From Pollenia angustigena (Eukaryota; Arthropoda; Insecta; Diptera; Polleniidae), in contig OV884059.1 of NCBI GenBank assembly GCA_930367215.1, positions 226,857,803 to 226,921,802 on the forward strand: DNA of 64,000 bases, written 5' to 3'. Positions 10,481 through 21,719 of the stretch are shown piece after piece (position 1 is the first letter of the stretch; the number at the start of each line of letters is the position of its first letter). The notes below the pieces were generated by a model. That model saw only the letters and a program-made list of their open reading frames with translations. It made no database searches and was not told where the DNA came from. The translations under genes were made by a program, and so were the position numbers.

Positions 10481-13400
10481 ATGCTAAAACAAAATTTAAC
10501 ACTCATATTATGTTTTAGTTTTGCTGTTCTACTACAAGTTAGTGGCACAAGTGAGTGTTTAATAAATAATTAAAGTGTTAAAAATTTTAATTAAAAAATT
10601 TTCCAGAGGCTGATGCTTCGAAATTTAATCTTATGAAAAGTGTCAATCCCCAAGATCCCAGAATTATTAATGGCACTGTAGCCAGTTTAAAAGGTACTGA
10701 ACATCAGGTGTCAATAAGAAAGCGTTTAAATGATGGCTATTTCTTTGGAACTGGACACGTATGTGGTGGTTCCTTGATTTCGGATAATGTGGTTTTATGT
10801 GCAGCTCATTGTTTTGTGAAGTAAGTTTAAAAATAACTATAACTTCTTGTGAGTATGAAACATTGTAATGTACAAATATTAATATAATCTATGCGTCATT
10901 TTACGAAACAAACCTTTGGAGCTTCCTTTTTTTTACCCATCACCATGGGCAAAAGGCCCTATCTAACATTTTGAAAATTTAACAGGAGAAGCAAAAACTA
11001 TTTAAAATTATAAATTATGAATTGTCTTAAACTGCTTATAATTTATTTTTATTCTATTATTTTTGTAAATTTTATCATTAGTTTGCACAATTGACAATAT
11101 TATGCAAACTGCTAGTTAGGTCTTTTAGCGTTTATTATAAAATCCTTCGCAGATATGGTCAATTTATTTTGTTAATAAAATCGTTGATTTTGGTCAAAAG
11201 ATTAAAAAAGTCGATTTTTAATGATTAGTTGGTAAGGGCCTTTTGCGTTTTATGTAACGATATACCAGTTTGTTCGAGCATATACGCTTTCTATCTGTGG
11301 CTTAGAGCTAAAAGGGCCAATGTCACTTTTGAGAAAATTGGAATTGAAGGTTTTACAAAAAACTTTTATAGATGCTTTCATAGTGACATTGGCCAGCATT
11401 TTCTTTATGAAGCTGTTCTGGGTTAGGTATGACTTTAGCTGTTTTACCATAATGAAAGAGAGCAAGGAAACCACTCTAATGCAATGATTAACTCAAAAGA
11501 GCAAAAAAGTGACATTTGGCCCTTTTAGCTCCCAGCCACAGATATATTCTGGGTCCTTAAGAGAAGAGAAGTTGATTTAGCGATGTCCGTCTGTCCGTTG
11601 ATACAATACGATTGGGACAAGTTAGTTCAATATTTTTATCACATACAGTCCAGAATTGTTTGCTTTTGATATTCGGATCGGTCTACAAATGGCTTATTAT
11701 CTTGTTATGGATATTTTAGTTTCTGTATATCTGAACAGCGGCAAGAGCCAAAGTTCCCAAGCTAGGTGCAAGAATATTGGTCATCAATAGACAACATCCG
11801 ACAAGTGGAGAAGTTAGCGTGGCACAAAATAGATTTATTTACACCTAAAGAATGGTAAGAGAAAAATTTTACAAATTTGGTACACATTGCTTGGGCGTGG
11901 CACTTTGTTACGCGCTGCTTAGACTAACAAACAAATTCAGTTGTAATATTCCGTTTCTAAGTCCCTATTAAAATTCAAAGTTAGGTGGCATAAGTGATGT
12001 TACCCAGCTAGCAAAATAAATGGTTCTTAACCCTGGATTTAAGCGCGTAGACATATGAGGTATACTTTATATGCCAAAAAAAAAGTATACTTAAAGTTTA
12101 TTCAACACGGCTCGATGTTAGCCACATAAGGTGCACTTTTCCCTACCCTGTTTTATCGTTTTATACACCAATGACATTCTTAACACCTTGAATTTTCACG
12201 AATGTCCCTAAAGAAGCCTAGATTACCATAATTCTAGTTATATTTCAAACGCATTGTCATTCACATTATTTTAAAATTTAGCAATTCATTTTTTATTTAA
12301 ATAATTCTTTAAAAAAAAAAATAATAGTAAATTGATTTTATATTAACACTACAATTCATTTGAACAAATAGGATCATATAAAATAATTTAAATTTACTTA
12401 TTTACGAATTCATCATTTTAAACGAATGTTTGCTTAAGCAAGGAAAAAAATAATAATAAAAAAAGAAAATAAACAATAAACCTACACACAGAAAAAAATC
12501 AAGTTAAAAACGTCGAAAACAAGGTTGATTTAAATTTTTTCGGTGGTGATTTTGCTTCATACGGGTTTCATGTTAATTCAACCTGATTTTACAATAACTG
12601 CGAACAACATTTTTTTCTTTTGATATAACTATAATTCATGTTAATTTAACATTGCAGTAAAGTTAGAGCAAAATGTAATTTATATTGAAATAACAATCGG
12701 AATCACGTTGAATGAAAGTTATTTCCAGTTGAAACAACGTGAATTTCATGTAGAATCAAATGGGTTTGAGTGTATTTTAACAGTGTGAAGAAGCTTCAGA
12801 CAACATTTGCATTTATGTAAGAATAATTCAAAACCCTGTAACACATGTTTCACTTATTTTGTATTCTCCTTTTTTAACAGAAGCATCAGCAGAATCGCCC
12901 GATATGGTCATCATTCTACTTTGAAAACTTGATGTACTATTTAAATAAACAATTTTAATTAAAAGAATACGGGAATTGTCTTCTTTTTATAACATATTTT
13001 AAAAGTGAAAATAAAAATTTACATAATTAAGTAGGTATGCATGTTAATTTAACAAGATAAACTTTTGATTTTAATACAAAACAGGTTTTTATGGGTTCAA
13101 TATTGAATCCAGATTTATTTATATTTTTTTTTATTTTTTTAACAGTGAATAATATTAAATAAACGTAATTTAAGGTTATTTTGATATTTTTTATTAAAAA
13201 TTAATATGAAATAATGATAAATTTAAGTAAAGGGCATAATTTTTCTGAAATTTAACATGATTCTCAATCAACATTTTTCCATGTTAATTTTACATGGGTA
13301 TTTTTTTCTGTGTGTACAATGCAAACTGCCGTGGAATAAAATAAAAAAAACTAATTTATAATGTACTGCCAGGGCTGCCAGGTACTTTTTTTCCTTGTCC

Positions 13401-16400
13401 CCAAAAAATTAAAAAAATATCCCCAAAAATCCCCAAATTAAGAAAAAACCCCTTAATAAGTAAATATTTTTCTGTTTGTTTTTTTTCTGACCAAATTTAA
13501 AATTTTTTTTTTTAAAAAGTAAAAATAGTAAGAAAAATTTTAATTAGAAATCCCCAAATAAAAATTTTTTGTAAAAAAAATTATTTTATTTTGTTTGTAC
13601 CCTGAAGGAAAAATAACATAAATTTATAAAGTACCTTTAACACTACCTTTTAACTAAAATGATAATCTTAATAAGGACCTTTTACACCGTATAAGTTGTT
13701 GATAAGAGTAAGATAAAAGTTTTGCTACTTTTTTTTCATATTTTTAATACGAGACAAAGAAAAATAAGCATAAATACTAAAAGGGAAAATATATTAAAAG
13801 AGTGTAAAGTCCCCAAAAAATCCCCGAATTTTTTTTTAAATCCCCAAAAAAATCCCCAATCCCCATATGACTTTCTTTGTCCTTTTTGTTCGCATAAAAT
13901 CCCCAACTTTGGGGATAAATCCCCAAGTCTGACAGCCCTGTGTACTGCCAAAATTAAGAGTAATTAATGTGATCTCACTTACATGGCTCAGCTCTTTTTT
14001 TCTTACGTTTTAATTCATGTTTGTTCCAATGGTGGGCCCAGCAAGGAATGAAGATGAGCCAAATAATTTTGATTTAAAACAAAATACTAAAAAGAAATTA
14101 AAGATGTTTCACAATAATGAAAAAAAAACTACTCTCAATTTTAGATACTTCTAAAATTAGAATTAAATTAATAAAGATGCCAAAGAACAAAAAAAAATTA
14201 TTAAGTAGGGTTAGCTATACAAGAAAAATTTTGAAATGGGTAATATTTATAAGTAAGTTTAGGAATGGAAAAAAATCTAATCAATTAGGTATGTAGGTAT
14301 ATTATGTAAGAGTAAATGTTAAATGTATGTTTTTATAATTATCAACTAAGTAGTAGATTCCATAGTATTAATTAATTTAAAGGATTATGAATTTATTATT
14401 AGAATTAGGCTTTGTTTATATATTATTTAAAGTTAGGAAGTTATTGTGTTAGAATTTAGTAATTTCTTTTTGTATTAATTATTTCATTGATTATTTGATT
14501 GATTGATTGATAAATTAAATGTAAAAAGTGGCTTTAGGGTAAATGCATTCTAAATATATAATAAAAAAGAGTTTTTATTTAAGTACGAATAATAGAGAAT
14601 AATTAATGTAGTATAGATATTAAATTTTTAGTTAAATAGTTGGTTTTAAAGTATCTGATAAATTTTTAAGCTTAGGTTAGCAAGAAAAAATAGTAAGGAA
14701 ACTTTCAATTGTTTTCTGGTACTTAATATTGATGAGTCAAAACTATTGTGGTGATTTTAAAATGGGGCCTTTTGCAAAGCGTCACTATAATGCAGGGTGT
14801 GATTACTTCAATTGCTGAACAAAAGTAAATTTCCAACATACACATTTGTGTCCTCTTTAGCCTGTGTAGAAATTTCTACACTCTTGATTCTTGTATATAT
14901 AGAAGATGTACCACTTGGTTAAATTTTCGTATTGACAAGGTAGGTGATTAACACGTGATTCCAACTAGGCAGAATCTTCCAGAAAATCCTATAACCCAAC
15001 TAGTACATAGAAATCTGGGTGCCTCGAGGTTTTTGATTCGTATTAGTTTCTAAATATAATAAAAAGTTTTATTTAGAAAAGCTAATCAAATATTTAATTT
15101 GCACTTTGTTGGATTTTTACCCTTTTTGGTATTCGGAAAACTGTATACGTATTTTTTTTTAATTTTAAATATTTCCACATGTAAAAAAAAATATACTTCT
15201 TTAATATCACTTTTAGCACTTAAAAAAAACTTCCGATTTTTGTCTCTGCCTCTTGGAACACAAACTCAAAGTGAATTTTAAAACCAAGTATAGAACAGCA
15301 TTAAGCCCTTCTATATGGTTTTTTTCTATATTTGGCGCAATAAGGTATATAAAAAAATAAACGGGATTCAATGTGTATTTTTTTCTTTTTCTCTCAAAAT
15401 TTAGTGGTTCAATCTGATCATCTCTTTTCAACGTATCTAATTGTGATAAATTAATACGCAATTAAAATGCATGTATAAGAGATAATGTTTTAAACAAAGA
15501 AGAAAAAACGTAAATCTACCTTTAATTTCCTATTTTAGGGTTTCTGTTTGCAAAAAACCCACTTCAAGAAAAATCATAACAACTTCCCAAGCAAAGACAT
15601 TAAAGATTAAAGATATCTTAGGAACGGCAAAAGCCAAGGTTTCCATATTAGGTTCAAGCATATTGGTTATCAATACACAACATCCAACAAAATATGGGAG
15701 GTATTGGATAAGCGGGTAAGATTTGTGTATATCTAGAGAACGACAACAGCTAAAGTTTTCAAATTAGATAAAAGCATCTTGGTTATTAATAGACAATATC
15801 CGACAAAATGTAGGCAGGATTGCAGAAGTTGGCGTGGCACAAAATAAACTTGTATCTAAAGAATGGCACATATTTATATAACTGTCTGTTATTATCTCAC
15901 AATGGCGAATCCTATACATATATCAGTGCTATAAAATAAATAGTAAATATCGCTCCTTAGTGTTCGGTAGATTTGTGAAAAACACAAACGCTAATAGTGT
16001 TTGTGTAGTAAATCATTAAAAAATAACGTTTCTCTGCTTGTCATCTTTCAAACATAAAAATAATACTGTTCTAATCCAAGTCAACAAAAAACAAAAAATG
16101 AGAACATTTAATTCCGTTCGGTTTTTTTTTTAACCACAAACTTCATTGCGTTCAGTTCAGCTCATTAGTGTTCGTTCGATTCTGTTGTGCTTAGCGCCCT
16201 TTTGGTTGGTAAAAAAAACGAAACATTATTTACAAAAACAAAATACATATACGAAAAACCAAACTAAAACCCGGAAAAATAATTTTACACAAACAAAACA
16301 TATGCACTATACACACACAAGCTGTTCGTGCTGCGGGCGTTGCTAAAATTTTTTGTTTGTTCATTTCTTTATAAATATAAAAAAAGAAACATTATAGGAC

Positions 16401-18484
16401 ATTAAAATATAATGTTTGTCTTCAGTATCACTACAATTGTTCTGTTTTTTTTAACGAAGAATGGAACACGTTATAATGTTCGGCTCTTTTTTAAAAATAG
16501 TTACGAACAGTATTAAGGATTGTGTTCTTCTAGACAAACAATTAAAAAATAGATATCGTTCCTGGCTGTGTGAGCCAAACGCGAAATAATGTTCTGTTTA
16601 TTTTCGAACACTGGTATATATGATTCGGTATTGTTTTGTATTATGCTGGAAACAAAATTGGGTCGTCGTCCATCGTTAAAACGTGCGACTTAAAGAAGTA
16701 AATTATAAAGTTTCGCACGTTTTATCATATAAAAAGTTTGGTACTTTTAATTTAATGAAAAACCACTTAAAAAGTATCTACATATACAAAAAGTAAACAA
16801 AAGAAACAAAGCAGTGTAAAAACGCGATGTACATATATCTTGACCAATTTTAAATTTACACAATTAAGCTTGTTTTGTTCTCTGCCTTTTAATCACTTCC
16901 TTGATTAGCTTAAAATTCTCATATTCATTTTATTTTTTTTGTTGATGTGTATACATGAATGTTACGAAGTTGCACAAATCAGTAAAACCGAAAAAATGCG
17001 GATGACGGTCGTCGCGTGCTGTAAAATTACAATACAAAAAGCAACTCAAAAAGCCAATTGAAAAAAAGTATGAAATAAAAAAACCAAAATTTGGTAAATA
17101 TTGATCATGCTTCTGTTAGTTAATATAGACCATAATATGGTTAATTTTGACAAAGTTAATGTTTATTTTGACCATATGGTTAATAACGACCAATTTATGC
17201 TTAACTTGGACCAAGTTACGGTTAATTTCGACAAAACTATGTTAAATTTTAACCATTTCTTGGTCATATTCAATCATTACATGGTTATATACATGTTAAA
17301 ATCCAAAAGAGTATGTTGCTTAATCATCGTTCAGACTTGCAATTTTCGTTGCAGAAATTCTTGAGTTAAAGGTGAGTGAGCTGAGAAGATTTGGGAGGGG
17401 TACTCAGTTTCATTGACTCTGCAATTCGGGTTTGTCTCGTAAATCTCAAATTTTTTACTTGAAGTTGGCTGTAGGAGTATTTGTATTTACTATTAAACTA
17501 TAAAAGCACAAGATAATAATACAAAAATGTCAACCCTGAAAGTTCATAATCTGGACACTAAGCAGAATTTAAACAAATTGCAGCAAAAAAGTTTGCTTAT
17601 CTGGCCGTTGACTTATAAATAATGTTTATTTCAAACCATATATTTTTTCTGAGTTTAAAGTTATGTGTAAATGATTTTTTTTTAATAAAATAATAATTAA
17701 CTCTGTTTTTTTATTTTTTTCTAGCTACAATGTTCCAAACCCCGATGGCACGTTTTTACCCGACAAAGATTTCATCGCGGTAATGGGAAATTTGGATCGT
17801 TTCGAAAAAAACAACAATACTCTTGTATTTGACATTATAAAAGTAGTTAAACGTGTTGAAAAGTTTAATTTAAGCACATTTGATGATGACATAGTTCTAA
17901 TAATGTTAAATGGTACAGTACCAGCTAAACATCCCACTGTGAGACCAATAACTCTTAACGATGCCTCGTTGGCGAATGGTACCATATGCCAGGCTACTGG
18001 CTGGGGCAACACAGAAGAAGTTAGTAATTTTCTTCAAAATATATAGAACTACATTTTAGTATTATTTTCCTTCTTATTTAAGGGCTATTCTCCAGATTTT
18101 CTAAGAACAGTAGATTTACCCATCATCGATGTAAATGATTGTCGTAATAAAACTGAATACGGTTCATCTATCCATGATGACATGTTATGTGCTGGCTACT
18201 TAGAAGGTGAACGTGACGCCTGTCAAGGTGACTCTGGTGGACCTTTAGTTTGTCTGGGTCGACAAGCGGGTATTATCTCATGGGGTTCTGGTTGTGCTAA
18301 GCCTTTAAATCCGGGTGTCTACACTAATGTGGCTTATTTTAAGAATTGGGTTTTAAAAGAAGTAACTAATAACAATGGTACCTTACCAATTTTTGCTCCC
18401 GGTGGAGTTTCAGGATTAAGTTGTTCATTATTTTTAGTTAGTTTTATGGTATTAGTTAATTATGTTTATAATCAAATGGAATAA
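10481..18484 (+). CDS. Trypsin-like serine protease, gene 1 (four exons)
   Basis: Exons are 10481-10550, 10607-10820, 17725-18019 and 18083-18484, all with GT-AG borders, giving 326 residues. Residues 1-22 are a hydrophobic signal peptide. A short propeptide ends at Arg42, followed by the activation sequence IINGT. The triad is His91 (LCAAHC), Asp150 (DDDIVL) and Ser244 (GDSGGP). Asp238 at the base of the S1 pocket and SWGSG (259-263) predict cleavage after Lys or Arg. Cysteines for four usual disulfides are present. The last ~25 residues are hydrophobic (SCSLFLVSFMVLVNYVYNQM), suggesting a membrane or GPI anchor rather than a freely secreted enzyme. Intron 2 is 6.9 kb of repeats; introns 1 and 3 are 56 and 63 bp. 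AATAAA overlaps the stop codon and recurs at 18498. The gene is paralogous to 50958-58282. Substrate unknown. Confidence 0.9.
10940..11260. mobile_element. MITE remnant, GTTACC...GGTAAC family, in intron 2 of gene 1
   Basis: The right end GGGCCTTTTGCGTTTTATGT then AACGA and TA matches the family seen intact at 46481-46802. The left end has decayed to GGGCAAAAGGCCCTATCTAA. The orthologous copy in gene 2 (52375-52933) keeps a better left end, so this insertion predates the duplication of the protease locus. Confidence 0.6.
11294..11543. mobile_element. TA-flanked MITE in intron 2 of gene 1
   Basis: The inverted ends are TCTGTGGCTTAGAGCTAAAA plus GGGCCAATGTCAC at left and the inverse at right, both flanked by TA. 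Gene 2 lacks the element at the equivalent place (about 52965-52985), where the same flanks are joined. A relative lies at 44300-44517. The 250-bp element has no coding capacity and probably depends on a Tc1/mariner-type transposase. Confidence 0.75.
11550..12480. repeat. Intronic dispersed-repeat debris
   Basis: The region holds fragments of repeat families that also occur at 5160-5290, 40020-40170 and 52980-53300, recognisable by GTCCGTCTGTCCGTTGA and by CAATAGACAACATCCGACAA. A single end motif ACCCAGCTAGCA is at 12004. No gene is seen. Confidence 0.4.
12485..13314. mobile_element. TA-flanked MITE, CACACAGAAAAA ends
   Basis: The element reads TA, CACACAGAAAAAAAT ... ATTTTTTTCTGTGTG, TA over 830 bp. 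Its interior repeats a TTAATTTAACATG-like phrase on both strands and has no protein. Gene 2 lacks it. Elements at 48222-49412 and 59386-59549 have the same style of ends. Confidence 0.7.
13370..13940. mobile_element. Non-autonomous hAT element with TCCCC subterminal repeats
   Basis: Inverted ends CAGGGCTGCCAGG and GTCTGACAGCCCTG are flanked by an exact 8-bp direct repeat TGTACTGC (13362-13369 and 13941-13948), the hallmark of hAT insertion. ATCCCCAAAAA motifs cluster near both ends and could bind transposase. The 571-bp element encodes no transposase. Confidence 0.85.
13950..15580. other. AT-rich intronic stretch without recognised features
   Basis: This is part of the second intron of protease gene 1 and belongs to a roughly 3.6-kb block (about 11920-15560) missing from gene 2. 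I see no gene, no clear inverted ends and no structured RNA. Composition is strongly AT rich with TTAGG-like scattered words. Confidence 0.4.
15590..17090. repeat. Intronic repeat debris shared by both protease genes
   Basis: Degenerate, roughly 110-170-bp units with a CGGCAAAAGCCAA ... TTGGTTATCAATA ... CATCCGACAAAAT wording recur here, at 11735-11850 and at 53170-53700. From 15950 to 16650 lies a hairpin-rich repeat also found inverted at 3640-3990. Alignable copies in gene 2 show that the sequence was present before the duplication. No gene is seen. Confidence 0.45.
17101..17300. repeat. Degenerate minisatellite, ATGGTTAATTTTGACCA-like units
   Basis: About six diverged units of the type ATGGTTAATTTTGAC(C)A stand in a row. 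The same array is kept at 56605-56745 in gene 2. It encodes nothing recognisable; the open frame across it is a by-product of low stop density. Confidence 0.55.
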
Positions 18485-18789
18485 AAAGATTAGTATAAAT
18501 AAAAAAATTAAAATTTAAGAGTAAAAGTTTAAACTAACGAAATCAAAAGGCTATAAAGAAAAACGAAAGCAAGTTTTTGAAAGTATGTAAAAATTGGCAA
18601 CACTAATGGTATCATTCACAATGTACAAAAGAGTAAAAAAAAATACGTGAAAATTTCAAAAACAACACAAATCAGTTTACACGTGTCGGACAAATAACGC
18701 CACGCGAACTGCATTTCAAGCTGACAAAATCAAGAAGGCTGTTGTTTAGTTATTGTCTTATAAAGTGCATACATTTATTTAAAAAACAA

Positions 18790-20188
18790 GTTAGAGTGCT
18801 ATATTCGGCTGTGCCGAATCTTTGATACCCTCCACCGACAGTTCGAATGTTTAAGGAGTAATATCTGTATGATGTTATTATAATCTTAAACTGTGACGAT
18901 TTGTTAATAATTATGGTTTAAGGCAACCAAACTGTTTTCCGATAGAAGGGTTTATATGGGGCCTAGGGTAAATTATGGACCGATCATCACGAAATTTCAC
19001 AGTATCATTTATAGTCCTATAAAACTGTGACGAGCCAAAATTTGTTATGATTGCATTATTTTTTACGGTTTTAGGCGTACTAAACTGTTTTCCGGTAGTA
19101 GGGTTTATATGGAGCCCAAGGTAAATTATGGACCGATCGTCACGAAATTTCACAGTGTTATTTCTTGTCCTAAAAAACTGTGACGTACCAAATTTTGTTA
19201 TGATAGCATTATTTTTTACGGATTTAGGCGTACTAAACTGTTTTCCGGGAGTAAGGTTTATATGGGGCCCAGGGTAAGTTATGGACCGATCTTCACGAAA
19301 TAACACAATTTTATTTATTGTCCAATAAAACTTTGATGTACCAAATTTTGTTATGATAGCATTATTTTTTACGTTTTTAGGCGTACTAAGTTGTTTTCCG
19401 GGAGTAAAGTTTATATGGGGCCTATGGAAAATTATGAACCGATCTTCACGAAATTTCAAAGATTTATTTTTAGTTCTATAAAACTTTGATGTACCAAATT
19501 TTGTTATGATAGCATTATTTTTTACGTTTTTAGGCGTACTAAGTTGTTTTCCGGAAGTAGGTTTTATATGGGGCCTATGGTAAATTATGGACCGATCTTC
19601 ACGAAACTTAACAGTTTAATTTCTAGTCCTATGTAACTGTGACTTGCCAAAATTTGTAATGATAGCATTGTTAGTTAGGGTTTTAGACTTAATATACTGT
19701 TTTGCGGGAGTAGGGCTTATATGGGGCCTAGGGTAAATTATTGACGGATCTTCACGAAATTTCACAGCGTGATTTCCAGTTGAATAAAACGAATTGTTGC
19801 GAAATCTTATATCATTCTGTGCATTTTTCCACCATTTATGTTAGTTTTTGTAACAAAATTATCAATTTTATTTAGGTGGTGGTTCCACATTTTGATTCAT
19901 AGCTCAGATCCTATTAAACCGATTTTGCTGAATTTCAATCCCAAACTGCTTAGGATAACTACAAGCAATTTGACACCAAGTTTGTTGATTTCTTTTGAGT
20001 CTTTCGAAAGTGAGCGTGTTTTCAACAGACGGACAGACAGACGGACATGGCTAAATCGACTTAAAATTACTCAAGGACCCAGAATATATATACTTTATAG
20101 GGTCTGAGATGAATAGTAAAAAAGTTTCACACGGAATGACAAACTGAATATACCCTCTTCACAACTAATTGTGGTGGAGGGTATAAAA
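18790..20188 (-). mobile_element. Helentron/DINE-1-like element
   Basis: Compared with the duplicated locus, where the flanks meet at about 58580, a 1.4-kb insertion is present here. Read on the minus strand it starts TATACCCTCCACCACAATT, has the inverted partner GAGGGTATA about 30 bp further in, carries tandem repeats in the middle, and ends with the hairpin ATTCGGC ACA GCCGAAT just before CACTCTAACTT. The target lies in a T-run. This combination (TATACCC start, subterminal inverted pair, internal tandem repeats, terminal hairpin, no clear target duplication) fits the DINE-1/Helentron group. No Rep/helicase gene is present, so it is non-autonomous. Confidence 0.7.
18914..19790. repeat. 153-bp tandem repeat array within the Helentron-like element
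   Basis: The phrase ACTGTTTTCC(G) or its variant recurs at 18931, 19084, 19237, 19390, 19543 and 19696, an exact 153-bp period over about six units. Each unit contains TTTATATGGGGCC and TTATGGACCGATC. Since 153 is a multiple of three, a stop-free frame in one unit propagates, which creates a 182-codon minus-strand frame with 51-residue repeats that I regard as non-coding. Confidence 0.85.
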
Positions 20189-20256
20189 ATTTTGCGAATC
20201 TGTGGGGCTTTTAGACTTGGCAAATCTTTCCACGGGCAAACTACGTCATCTAAGGG

Positions 20257-20516
20257 CTGGTTCACACTCTTCAAGTTTAAGCCAACGGGAATTCATGCGC
20301 AAGGCGTTATGTTTTGGTTCTTGGTTGGTAAATAGAACGTATGTATGTATGCAGTATTGTTGAGGGGACTACTTTTTAACGTTGGCAACTTTTTGTTATA
20401 CCATTGAAATCTAGATTGTAATGAACAAAATGCCGGTGGTAGCATGAATCATTGATTCAAATGCATTATTTCTAAAAAAAAAATATCTAAAATCTATTTG
20501 CGGAAAACGCGGAAAC
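20257..20516. other. Right flank of protease locus 1 with MITE scar
   Basis: CTGGTTCACACTCTTCAAG at 20257 is one terminus of the small inverted-repeat element intact at 58650-58785 in locus 2; the rest of the element is missing here. From about 20420 onward sequence is absent from locus 2, so the insertion of the gypsy and palindrome block begins near here. Confidence 0.5.
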
Positions 20517-20844
20517 GAATGGGAGCCATTGTTAACCACTAGCGGTCAGTCGGTTGGGGGTGGGTTCTTGTTTTCGAACTTTTCTTATGCCAATAGAATT
20601 TCGTTCACATAAATATTTTTATAGACTCCCTAAGACTAGAACAATATGGACCGGATGTTGATCTATAAAACAAAAATAGCATGCTGTTAATCTAACCCCT
20701 ATAGAGATCAACTAAAATAAATCGGATTAAACTAAATCAACCTAACAAATTTTTAATGTCTATCCCTGATGTACTGGGATAAATATGCGCGTCTATACCC
20801 TCCCTACCGACTGACCGCTAGTGGTTAACAATGGCTCCCATTCC
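20517..20844. repeat. Inverted repeat of the gypsy gag start
   Basis: About 40 bp at 20517-20557, including GGGAGCCATTGTTAACCACT, is the exact inverse of 20804-20844, which spans the first codons of the truncated gag frame. A 246-bp AT-rich spacer separates the arms. The 5' end of the gypsy copy was therefore rearranged, by fold-back or by inversion during insertion. Confidence 0.75.
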
Positions 20845-21319
20845 AGAATCTGACCTGGTAGAAATATTGACCACAAATCTTCGTCCAGAAATAAGGCAAG
20901 AATTGCTTTATGTCCCTGTATATTCTATAGCTCATTTGCGAAAATTGGTACAGATGAGAGAACACTATTTGGAAAGTGATCTCTTCCGCAAGAATATGTC
21001 CAACAGATTTTCCCCAAATTATAATGCAAAAAGGCAAGTCGCCGAAGTCGATGGTCCTGGTGAACTTAATTCTTTAGATCCTCAAACGGAACCGGAAATA
21101 TCTGTTGATGCAATTCAGAAAACATCAACGATATTGAAGTGTTGGAACTGCGATCAACCAGGTCACCACTGGGAGGATTGCCTTGAGAGCCGAAATATAT
21201 TTTGTTATGGGTGCGGCATTAAGAACACGTATAAGCCACAGTGCACCAAATGTACAAACAAAAAACTTTCTCTTTCAAAAAACCAAATGGCTCAAAGCAA
21301 TGTCCGGAATTACCCTTAA
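20831..21319 (+). pseudogene. gypsy gag, 3' part with zinc knuckle
   Basis: This 162-codon frame is the C-terminal portion of a capsid protein. Residues about 98-111 form a complete CX2CX4HX4C knuckle (CWNCDQPGHHWEDC), followed by a second cysteine cluster FCYGCG ... CTKC. An in-frame TAG lies a few codons upstream of the ATG, and the capsid N-terminus is missing. The following 400 bp (21320-21719) should contain the protease but no active-site motif is readable. Confidence 0.75.
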
Positions 21320-21719
21320 AAATAACTTCTATCAATCCCTTAAATTATAATACTTCTTTAAATATAAGCCCTACTAAGAACATAAACATTTTGAAACATG
21401 AATATACGCAAAATCTTGAAAATGATAAAGATATACATGATGGTAAACATTTATATCCAATTATCCCTTATCATATTCGGTTACAAAAATATTTAGACAC
21501 CAGAAAGTCCATTTTTTGAAGTAAACTCCATTAATAATTTAACTGTACGAAGACCAAAACGTTTCACAATTAGGTTACGTACCTATTTTTAAAATCGAAA
21601 AATTACTCTAAAATATATTGTATCTTCTATTATAAACACTTCATCCGATAAGCGTTTTTATGCTCCAGTAAAATTTCTTACTTTCTCAGAATTCGGCCTC
21701 TTAAACAATTTAGGGAATT

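Noticed and set aside
11229..11474. Overlapping frames of 65-74 codons on both strands in intron 2 of gene 1
   Set aside because: They lie within a MITE with inverted repeats and are missing from gene 2.
17725..18012. 95-codon antisense frame, also kept at 57523-57810
   Set aside because: It is the reverse strand of protease exon 3; its conservation follows from the sense coding sequence.
18911..19459. Minus-strand 182-codon frame with 51-residue repeats
   Set aside because: It is produced by a 153-bp tandem repeat inside a mobile element; no start context, domain or conservation supports a protein.
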